Assembly: GCA_032718475.1 (NCBI GenBank)
Contig: JAUCBJ010007129.1
Coordinates: forward strand, 1-64,000
Direction: 5' to 3'
Length of the DNA stretch: 64,000 nucleotides
From: Nemertoderma westbladi
Lineage: Eukaryota; Xenacoelomorpha; Nemertodermatida; Nemertodermatidae
Part shown: piece after piece, positions 8,500 to 18,476 of the stretch
Layout of the letters: each line of letters begins with the position of its first letter
How positions within the stretch are numbered: the first letter of the stretch is position 1
Notes under the pieces: model-generated
Database searches by the model: none
What the model saw: only the letters and a program-made list of their open reading frames with translations
Told to the model about the DNA's origin: nothing
Made by a program: the position numbers and the translations under genes

Positions 8500-11400
8500 A
8501 TGAGTGACAAACAAGACTATACGAAGAACACACCTACCGACTATGACTCGTGTGACGCGGATAAGTCAGCAGCGGAAGGACAACAGGGGAAGACTCGCGA
8601 GCCTACCGAACCTACACCGTGTGCGTCACCGATACATCCAACGGGAGTACCGGATGCCGTAGTACGAGGCGACGGCAGGACCGAGGACTTTCTAACTGTT
8701 CCGCAACCTAGATATAGGGAAACGGAAATGGTAAGTTCAGCAGGAAGCACAGAAAGTGTGATTAGAAGCGTCGGTGGTTACATGGCGCATATAACCAGGA
8801 GTATTGGGGAAGGCCAACGCATATTAGACGAGTTGACCGCTCCGATGTCTCGATTCGAGTTCTACACCCTCCAGGTTAGAGTACAAAGTAGAGTACACAA
8901 GTCCGTAGATAACCTAATTGGTCTACAAGATCTAGCTAGACAGAGACAGGACATGGATACTCAACTTAGAATCCTCGAGAAACTGATGATCGCTAGAGAG
9001 AAACTGATTCAGTTTAAGTCGACGATTAGACAGATACAACAGGAACAAGCGGACCAGTTGTTAGGTGAGTCAGTTTCGGACGAATTATTACAACCCGAGG
9101 AAGAACAGGAACTGTACCGACTGGATGGACAATTAAAACACCTGACGGACCACTTACGCATGTGCGGGGAAGACGTCGGAGATTGGGAAACCGTGCCGGA
9201 ATATACGAGAGAAACTTCACCCGTACGAATTGAATCGGGAATACTGGACCAATCGTTGGTAAGTATTCGTAGCGAAATCTGCGAGGGAAGTATAGTCACG
9301 TCAGAAGTTGCTCGACAACAGCAAGAATTCTGCCGACAACGACGAGAAATGGAGGAACAAGCTCAACTTCTAGTGATGCAGGCAGCAGTAGAGGAAGAGA
9401 AGCTACGCGTTGCGAATATAGCAAGAATCTCTCATCTACAGGAACAAGCTGAATTAGAAGCAGCTGAAGTGGAAAGATTAGAAGTAGACATTGCCCGACA
9501 AGCGGCAGCGGCAGCGGCCGAGGTAGAACGACAAGCGGCAGCGGCAGCGGCCGAGGTAGAACGACAAGCGGCAGCGGCGGCGGCCGAGTTAGAGCGACAA
9601 AACGCAGCGGCCGAACTGGAGCGACAAACGGCAGCGGCAGCGGCGGAATTAAAACGAGAAAGGTTAGTTTCGGAAGCACGGGCCGAAATGAGAACACGGC
9701 AAATAAAAGCTCAATCTGCTATACGACAAGCAGAGTTCGAGGCGCAACGACAACAAACGGAACAACGAGAGAAGACAGTGAAACTTCATTTCGAACTCGA
9801 GAAGAAGGCGAGAGAATTAGCGAACGCCGAGGAAGATTTGGATCAAAAGGCCCGCGATCGATCGATGAGATCTCGTGACGGACATGATTTGGACCAGTTA
9901 GAGGTAAGACATCGCCAAATTCAGGAACGGAAGAAGGAAGGAAGCGTAGGAGCACCCGGACGGGAACGACAATTAGTAAAAGACGTGTGTCAACGATTCC
10001 CACAGGTAACTCATATGTTTGCACCGGTTACGACTAAGGAACCTGTTTCGATTGCGGGTAGTAGCGATATTTCTCCTATCCATGGTGCGACGGAACACAG
10101 GTTTGTTATTCCGGGCGAGTTTACACCGCCAAGAGCAACGTCGTCGCCTATTCCGAAAGTCAAGGTAAGTAACCCACCGATTACGGATCGTAGTAGTTTA
10201 TTGACCGGACCTGCGCTACTGACGACAAAACAGGTGAGTCCACCGTCGACACCTAAACCCGTTACACACTACGCTTACCCAATGACGTTTCGACCAACAA
10301 GGCCTTTGGATTCAAATGCTGTCATTCGCCCACCGTTCAACCAATTTACATCGCAATCTACGACTTCGAGGAAGACTTGTGAGCCTACCGAACAACGAAA
10401 GCGAGACGATGTTCCGAAACGAACCGTTAGAATTAGTGCGACGCAACGGACGCGAGCACGTCGACCACCATATCCAGATGATAGTAGTACTTCGAGCGAA
10501 TCGGATTACCCGAAACGCGAGGTATTTAGAACGGGGGCGGCCGATGAATATAAACGCGAGCGTTCAGACAACTCTTTTGCAGATAATCCTCCACAGAATA
10601 CACCAACACAGAAGGCGTTACAACCAACGGACGCAATTAGTACACAACAGTTCGCCGACATTCTGCGACCAGTTGTCAATAAGTTGGCTCAGATCGAGGA
10701 GCGTCTGGAGGAAGTTCAAACCGACAGTTCGAGAAATTCCGAATTCGAACACAATAGACACCCGAAGGAACCACAAAGACCGGTACCTTCAAACCCCATA
10801 TCGTATCAGGGAAAAGCGCCAAGAAGGGATATCAACCAGTGTACCAACCAAGGACGCGAAACTCTGAACGTTGCTGAGGAGATAGCAAAATTCGCAGCCA
10901 GACAGGGATTGCCGGTACAACAACCACCGAAGTTTTCCGGTAGCTCAAAACACTGGCATACCTTCGTAGACTATATCGAATCCCAGATCGCCGTGTGCGC
11001 CTTTACATCACGGGAGAAGTTCAATTACTTGCTCCAAACGTTGTCAGGAGAACCTAAACGTTTGGCGGAGACTTTCGTCGGTGTACCGGACGCTTTCGAA
11101 CTAGCGTACGATCGTTTAACTTCGATATACGGAGGTACAGTGAGCATGGCCAGGTCAGTAATAGAGGAACTCTGTAAGGGAGGGGCTATCACTAAACCCG
11201 TCGACTTACTAAAACTAGCTGACGAAATCAAGAACGCTATCACTACCTTAAGATCAATTGGACAACTTGATTACGGGAATACCCCTACAGTCCTATTAAA
11301 GATAATAGGACGACTCCACCATCGACTTCGTCGGGAGTGGAGGAAGGTCGAATACCAGCGAGAGGAGCGGGGAGGATTCTTAAAATTAGAAGATGTGTAC

Positions 11401-12084
11401 CTTTTAATATCCAGGGAGGCGGTAGTAGAAACTCGATCTAACTATACCGACCAGCACATCGTGGCAGAAGGGATCACACTGCCATCCTCCAACCGACAAA
11501 AACCCCAGACAACATCCACTAAGACGGCCACTTACGCAACACCGACGGAATCACGACAATTCTCAGACGGTAATAGAGTATCTGCGCCCATTGGGACGAA
11601 ACAGACGAGACAGCAACTCAGCATCGACTTCAACGGCTGCCAATACTGCGAGCATCTAGGTAAGCGGTATATCGGTCACAAGTTACGAGGTTGTCGACAA
11701 TTTCGCGAGTTGAACTCGGAAGAACGACGGCTGCAAATACGGCCACTGGACTCTTGTTGGCGATGTACACGACACGGACACGTGCGTAAGGATTGCCCAA
11801 ATACTGACACTTGTCCATCCTGTGGACGCAACCACGACGGTCTGCTCCACACAGACAGCCACACGCCGACGAAACGCTTCGCCAGGGAACACCCGGAAGC
11901 AGCAGCGAGATGTGATGCGGCCTACCGAAAACGAGAATCGAAAACGACTCCGACCTTCGTGACACATATTGAGGATTGCTTCTCAGAACAATCCGGATCG
12001 TCGGACGAAGAATCAGAAGACGATGACGAATATCCCAATGGAGACGAACAACCGTCGATACCTAAAGAGGTGAGGTCTCTATAG
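8500..12084 (+). CDS. gag: BEL/Pao Gag polyprotein
   Basis: A 1194-codon ORF starting at a good ATG (8500). The N-terminal half is acidic and coiled-coil-like (residues about 95-190 and 260-455), including alanine-rich AAAAAEVERQ-type repeats at about 330-385. Residues about 790-990 resemble the DUF1759 core of BEL/Pao Gag. Three cysteine motifs follow: C-x2-C near 1047, the CCHC knuckle CWRCTRHGHVRKDC near 1086, and CPSCGRNHDG near 1106. These package RNA in the particle. The last codons (from 12060) come from an inserted 1.2-kb block. In the second copy, at 17160, gag reads straight into protease, so the stop here is secondary. Confidence 0.88.
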   Translation: MSDKQDYTKNTPTDYDSCDADKSAAEGQQGKTREPTEPTPCASPIHPTGVPDAVVRGDGRTEDFLTVPQPRYRETEMVSSAGSTESVIRSVGGYMAHITRSIGEGQRILDELTAPMSRFEFYTLQVRVQSRVHKSVDNLIGLQDLARQRQDMDTQLRILEKLMIAREKLIQFKSTIRQIQQEQADQLLGESVSDELLQPEEEQELYRLDGQLKHLTDHLRMCGEDVGDWETVPEYTRETSPVRIESGILDQSLVSIRSEICEGSIVTSEVARQQQEFCRQRREMEEQAQLLVMQAAVEEEKLRVANIARISHLQEQAELEAAEVERLEVDIARQAAAAAAEVERQAAAAAAEVERQAAAAAAELERQNAAAELERQTAAAAAELKRERLVSEARAEMRTRQIKAQSAIRQAEFEAQRQQTEQREKTVKLHFELEKKARELANAEEDLDQKARDRSMRSRDGHDLDQLEVRHRQIQERKKEGSVGAPGRERQLVKDVCQRFPQVTHMFAPVTTKEPVSIAGSSDISPIHGATEHRFVIPGEFTPPRATSSPIPKVKVSNPPITDRSSLLTGPALLTTKQVSPPSTPKPVTHYAYPMTFRPTRPLDSNAVIRPPFNQFTSQSTTSRKTCEPTEQRKRDDVPKRTVRISATQRTRARRPPYPDDSSTSSESDYPKREVFRTGAADEYKRERSDNSFADNPPQNTPTQKALQPTDAISTQQFADILRPVVNKLAQIEERLEEVQTDSSRNSEFEHNRHPKEPQRPVPSNPISYQGKAPRRDINQCTNQGRETLNVAEEIAKFAARQGLPVQQPPKFSGSSKHWHTFVDYIESQIAVCAFTSREKFNYLLQTLSGEPKRLAETFVGVPDAFELAYDRLTSIYGGTVSMARSVIEELCKGGAITKPVDLLKLADEIKNAITTLRSIGQLDYGNTPTVLLKIIGRLHHRLRREWRKVEYQREERGGFLKLEDVYLLISREAVVETRSNYTDQHIVAEGITLPSSNRQKPQTTSTKTATYATPTESRQFSDGNRVSAPIGTKQTRQQLSIDFNGCQYCEHLGKRYIGHKLRGCRQFRELNSEERRLQIRPLDSCWRCTRHGHVRKDCPNTDTCPSCGRNHDGLLHTDSHTPTKRFAREHPEAAARCDAAYRKRESKTTPTFVTHIEDCFSEQSGSSDEESEDDDEYPNGDEQPSIPKEVRSL

Positions 12085-15000
12085 GGGTGTCGACAGCAGG
12101 CGGCGGTGGACTCGTGAGGGTCTGGGGGCACGTTAAATTGTTGTTATAGTGCAAGGGAGTCACTGAAGGCCCTCGTGTCTAACGAACCATGAATTGCCAT
12201 GGTGCCGTGGTACCGTCTAGTCGGCCTGTTGCCGTACTGCCAGTCCTGTACACAGTAGGGGTGGTGGCATGGCGTGATTTGTGGCTCATGTGGCGTGAAC
12301 TATGTTTTGTATGTGGGCGATCAGTGGCAGTTTGCTTGGGGCTTGGATGGTTCCATTGGCCGTCAGCTGTTCCGTTTTTTTGATACTATATGTTATTGTC
12401 TCCATGTTCAGCTGATTGGTCTTTGGTGGCATTGGAAAAACCGTCGGGTCTTGAGCTTTCTGTTACTGTGGGTACGTGAGTACACGTGATTGTATGTGTG
12501 GCCACTGCGAGTGGGTATGGGAACCCTTGCCAGTTGGACAAGACGCCGCTGGTATTAGTAGGACCATACTTTACTGCACCCCAGCATACTTTGTGCACAC
12601 AAAGTTATTTTACCCTGTCGGTAAAATAAAGTACTCTCGACTCTTTTCGAGTTTCAGTCGATACAATTTTGTCCCCTCTGAATTTGTCCCTTCCGATTTT
12701 GACCCCGATTTTGTCTTTACCCGATTATGTCCTCTGTGTGTGCATGGTATGTGTCAGATTTTGTGTTTACCGTAGTGTACTTGATTTCGTGAACATCTGT
12801 TGAAGTACACGTGTACAGGACGGGTAAGTGGTTACTTGTTTCTAGCTTTCGAGCTAGTCAGTATTGTTGAGGAACGGTGTCCCCTCAATACTGCCGGCGA
12901 GGCAGGTGAAAACGAGTCAAAATTCCATGTTGGGTAGCGCAAGCCCACGTGGGACAAGACCGTCGGTTAGGCCCAAGGGCGACCTTGGTGCTCGATCGCT
13001 ATCGACTGGTCCACCTGCCGGTTGACTCTTTGTTATACTTTGAGTTGGCTCAATGTACAGTCAGGCCACAGTAAGTTGACAGTAGCCGCCCATCTGGCTA
13101 CACGTTCGACGAGCTGTGCTGGTGTGATCGGGGGACCGAAAACAGAACCCGGGAAGCATCAGGCCACCCTCCGGCCCGGTCTGATAATAACATCTGTCGG
13201 ACTGGCCCCAGGGGTGGTGGAAAGGTGTTCGCCTCATGGGTGCGCCTCGGAGTCATCAGAGAGGAGCCCAGAAGGACACAAGCGCGCGCTCCTGACCACT
13301 GACCAACTGAAGGGATTCAGTGTAATCCCGATTAAGATCACTGGCACAAAGGGGAGTAAGAGGATCTACGCGATTCTAGATTCAGCCTCATCTCACAGTT
13401 ACGTGGATGAAAAGATAGCTGACGTCGTGACGGATCTCAGACAAGGTAAACACGTCAGTTATACAGTAAGTAGTATGCACGGACAGCGTGCAATACCAGT
13501 GACACGAGTTAAGTTGGACTTAGACTCTCTTCTTCCAAAATCGCAACACAGCGAGAGGGAGAGGTCTTTGTTACCCTTTAGAGATCTAACCTTTGCGGCC
13601 ACGAAGGACTTTAGTAACCTACTAGGTCCAGTGCCGGAACAATCTCTGGAGGACCGTAAGTATTTCAGACACCTTGGTGTACCCGAATGTCCTGTCAATT
13701 ATAGATCGGTAGCAATGCTGATCGGGACGGACCAATTCAACCTACATCAGGTGTGGGAAACCAGACCATCGGCAGTTGTAGCAGGAAACGCATACGCCTG
13801 CAGAACGCCGATAGGGTGGTATACACGAGCGCCTGTGCGCACACTAGACGTAAGTGACGAGGAAGACGATGTACAGAGTACATGCAGTTTATTAACTACA
13901 AACTCAATTCATTCCTTTTCACACGACGTGAACCATACTACACTACAGTCGACAAAACATCACAGACGTGTAACTAGTATGATAAGTCACAAGGAGCAGC
14001 TAACCCACAAGGTGAGTTTAGGACTTGGGGGGAAGACGAGTCAGCTAGAGATTCCATCGACGACAGATGATAGGCTTGCGAGTCTACCTACCCCAATAAC
14101 CTCAACAGTGCCCGTCGATATCGATGATGACGCGTTGAAAATTCATCAGTTGGAACAAGCCGCCTTGGACAAAGAATTAACGGAGAAGACTATCAGGTGG
14201 TTAGAACAAGATACAGCTGAACCTGGTAGCTACGAACCTTGTATGTCGGAACAGGAGAAACAATCCCTAAAGATCATGGAGGATACTATCCGACAGACGG
14301 AGGACGGACATTACGAGGTGGGGATGTTATGGCGTAGCCAAAGTCCTAAACTTATAAATAACTACCCACTGGCTTTAAGACGTCTACACTCAATACGACA
14401 ACGTCTATTAAAGGACGAGAAAGCCCATCTGCAGTACAACACTCAGATGGAGACGTATTTGACTGAAGGATACGCTATCCGAATGACTAACCCGGAGCGA
14501 GTGACCGACCAGACATACTACCTGCCACATCACTATGTGAGACACCCCGACAAACCAGATAAAGTACGCGTAGTCAATGATTGTGCGGCTCTATTTGAGG
14601 TTAGAGTTGGACATTGCACAACAAGCGGCAGCGGCCGAGTTAGCGCAACGAACAGCAGCGGCCGAGTTAGAGCGACAAGCGGCAGCGGCCGAGTTAGAGC
14701 GGCAGCGGCAGCGGCCGAGTCAGCGGCAGCGGCAGCGGCAGCGTCCGAGTTGGAGCGACAGAGGTTAGCTTCAGAAGCGAGAACCGAAATGAAAAAACGG
14801 CAAATAAAGGCTCAATCAGCTATACGACAAGCGGAGTTCGAGGCGCAACAACAACAAACGGAACAACGCGAGAAAGAAGTTAAACTTCGTTTCGAACTCG
14901 AGAAGAAGGCGAGAGAATTAGCCAACGCCAAGGAAGACCTGGATCTACAAGCCCGCGATCGATCGATGAGATCTCGAGACGGACATGACTTGGACCAGAT

Positions 15001-18000
15001 AGAGGTAAGACATCGCCAAATTCAGGAACGGAAGAAGGAAGGAAGCGTGGGAGCACCCGGACGGGAACGACAATTAGTAAAGGACTTGTGTCAACGATTC
15101 CCACAGGTAACTCATATGTTTGCACCGGTTACGACTAAGGAACCTGTTTCGATTGCGGGTAGTAGCGATATTTCTCCTATCCATGGTGCGACGGAACACA
15201 GGTTTGTTATTCCGGGCGAGTTTACACCGCCAAGAGCAACGTCGTCGCCTATTCCGAAAGTCAAGGTAAGTAACCCACCGATTACGGATCGTAGTAGTTT
15301 ATTGACCGGACCTGCGCTACTGACGACAAAACAGGTGAGTCCACCGTCGACACCTAAACCCGTTACACACTACGCTTACCCAATGACGTTTCGACCAACA
15401 AGGCCTTTGGATTCAAATGCTGTCATTCGCCCACCGTTCAACCAATTTACATCGCAATCTACGACTTCGAGGAAGACTTGTGAGCCTACCGAACAACGAA
15501 AGCGAGACGATGTTCCGAAACGAACCGTTAGAATTAGTACGACGCAACGGACGCGAGCACGTCGACCACCATATCCAGATGATAGTAGTACTTCGAGCGA
15601 ATCGGATTACCCGAAACGCGAGGTATTTAGAACGGGGGCGGCCGATGAATATAAACGCGAGCGTTCAGACAACTCTTTTGCAGATAATCCTCCACAGAAT
15701 ACACCAACACAGAAGGCGTTACAACCAACGGACGCAATTAGTACACAACAGTTCGCCGACATTCTGCGACCAGTTGTCAATAAGTTGGCTCAGATCGAGG
15801 AGCGTCTGGAGGAAGTTCAAACCGACAGTTCGAGAAATTCCGAATTCGAACACAATAGACACCCGAAGGAACCACAAAGACCGGTACCTTCAAACCCCAT
15901 ATCGTATCAGGGAAAAGCGCCAAGAAGGGATATCAACCAGTGTACCAACCAAGGACGCGAAACTCTGAACGTTGCTGAGGAGATAGCAAAATTCGCAGCC
16001 AGACAGGGATTGCCGGTACAACAACCACCGAAGTTTTCCGGTAGCTCAAAACACTGGCATACCTTCGTAGACTATATCGAATCCCAGATCGCCGTGTGCG
16101 CCTTTACATCACGGGAGAAGTTCAATTACTTGCTCCAAACGTTGTCAGGAGAACCTAAACGTTTGGCGGAGACTTTCGTCGGTGTACCGGACGCTTTCGA
16201 ACTAGCGTACGATCGTTTAACTTCGATATACGGAGGTACAGTGAGCATGGCCAGGTCAGTAATAGAGGAACTCTGTAAGGGAGGGGCTATCACTAAACCC
16301 GTCGACTTACTAAAACTAGCTGACGAAATCAAGAACGCTATCACTACCTTAAGATCAATTGGACAACTTGATTACGGGAATACCCCTACAGTCCTATTAA
16401 AGATAATAGGACGACTCCACCATCGACTTCGTCGGGAGTGGAGGAAGGTCGAATACCAGCGAGAGGAGCGGGGAGGATTCTTAAAATTAGAAGATGTGTA
16501 CCTTTTAATATCCAGGGAGGCGGTAGTAGAAACTCGATCTAACTATACCGACCAGCACATCGTGGCAGAAGGGATCACACTGCCATCCTCCAACCGACAA
16601 AAACCCCAGACAACATCCACTAAGACGGCCACTTACGCAACACCGACGGAATCACGACAATTCTCAGACGGTAATAGAGTATCTGCGCCCATTGGGACGA
16701 AACAGACGAGACAGCAACTCAGCATCGACTTCAACGGCTGCCAATACTGCGAGCATCTAGGTAAGCGGTATATCGGTCACAAGTTACGAGGTTGTCGACA
16801 ATTTCGCGAGTTGAACTCGGAAGAACGACGGCTGCAAATACGGCCACTGGACTCTTGTTGGCGATGTACACGACACGGACACGTGCGTAAGGATTGCCCA
16901 AATACTGACACTTGTCCATCCTGTGGACGCAACCACGACGGTCTGCTCCACACAGACAGCCACACGCCGACGAAACGCTTCGCCAGGGAACACCCGGAAG
17001 CAGCAGCGAGATGTGATGCGGCCTACCGAAAACGAGAATCGAAAACGACTCCGACCTTCGTGACACATATTGAGGATTGCTTCTCAGAACAATCCGGATC
17101 GTCGGACGAAGAATCAGAAGACGACGACGAATATCCCAATGGAGACGAACAACCGTCGATCGCGCTCCTGACTACTGATCAACTGAAGGGATTCAGTGTA
17201 ATCCCGATTAAAGTTACTGGCACAAAGGGGAGCAAGAGGATCTACGCGATTCTAGATTCAGCCTCATCTCATAGCTACGTGGATGAAAAGATAGCTGACG
17301 TCGTGACGGATCTCAGACAAGGTAAACACGTCAGTTATACAGTAAGTAGTATGCACGGACAGCGTGCAATACCAGTGACACGAGTTAAGTTGGACTTAGA
17401 CTCTCTTCTTCCAAAATCGCAGCATAGCGAGAGGGAGAGGTCTTTGTTGCCCTTTAGAGATCTAACCTTTGCGGCCACGAAGGACTTTAGTAACCTACTA
17501 GGTCCAGTGCCGGAACAATCTCTGGAGGACCGTAAGTATTTCAGACACCTTGGTGTACCCGAATGTCCTGTCAATTATAGATCGGTAGCAATGCTGATCG
17601 GGACGGACCAATTCAACCTACATCAGGTGTGGGAAACCAGACCATCGGCAGTTGTAGCAGGAAACGCATACGCCTGCAGAACGCCGATAGGGTGGTATAC
17701 ACGAGCGCCTGTGCGCACACTAGACGTAAGTGACGAGGAAGACGATGTACAGAGTACATGCAGTTTATTAACTACAAACTCAATTCATTCCTTTTCACAC
17801 GACGTGAACCATACTACACTACAGTCGACAAAACATCACAGACGTGTAACTAGTATGATAAGTCACAAGGAGCAGCTAACCCACAAGGTGAGTTTAGAAC
17901 TTGGGGAGAAGACGAATCAGCTAGAGATTCCATCGACGACAGATGATAGGCTTGCGAGTCTACCTACCCCAATAACCTCAACAGTGCCCGTCGATATCGA

Positions 18001-18476
18001 TGATGACGCGTTGAAAATTCATCAGTTGGAACAAGCCGCCTTGGACAAAGAATTAACGGAGAAGACTATCAGGTGGTTAGAACAAGATACAGCTGAACCT
18101 GGTAGCTACGAACCTTGTATGTCGGAACAGGAGAAACAATCCCTAAAGATCATGGAGGATACTATCCGACAGACGGAGGACGGACATTACGAGGTGGGGA
18201 TGTTATGGCGTAGCCAAAGTCCTAAACTTATAAATAACTACCCACTGGCTTTAAGACGTCTACACTCAATACGACAACGTCTATTAAAGGACGAGAAAGC
18301 CCATCTGCAGTACAACACTCAGATGGAGACGTATTTGACTGAAGGATACGCTATCCGAATGACTAACCCGGAGCGAGTGACCGACCAGACATACTACCTG
18401 CCACATCACTATGTGAGACACCCCGACAAACCAGATAAAGTACGCGTAGTCAATGATTGTGCGGCTCTATTTGAGG
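9478..18476 (+). repeat. Internal tandem duplication of gag-protease-RT start
   Basis: Copy 1 is 9478-12059 plus 13285-14600; copy 2 is about 14601-17160 plus 17161-18476. Copy 1 is interrupted by a 1225-bp insertion at the gag-protease junction and copy 2 is not. The copies are almost identical over the gag core (for example 10000-12059 against 15100-17160) but clearly different in the alanine-rich coiled coil before it. The repeat junction is at 14600, where copy 1 RT stops matching copy 2 and alanine-rich gag sequence starts. Confidence 0.85.
12060..13284 (+). mobile_element. 1225-bp insertion of unknown origin at the gag-protease junction
   Basis: Copy 2 joins ...ACCGTCGAT directly to CGCGCTCCTGAC. 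In copy 1 the same bases are separated by this block, which starts ACCTAAAGAGGTGAGG and ends GGACACAAGCG. Base composition is less AT-rich than the surroundings. An AATAAA lies near 12625. No terminal inverted repeat, clear target-site duplication or convincing protein was seen. It may be a non-autonomous element or captured transcript. Confidence 0.6.

Noticed and set aside
9296-9697. Minus-strand ORF rich in Pro/Leu opposite gag
   Set aside because: It is the antisense of the alanine-rich gag repeats, with no independent support.
12060-13284. Intron at the gag-protease joint
   Set aside because: The left boundary defined by copy 2 is not a GT donor; a nearby GTGAGG donor with the CCCAG acceptor tried near 13271 would not keep frame.
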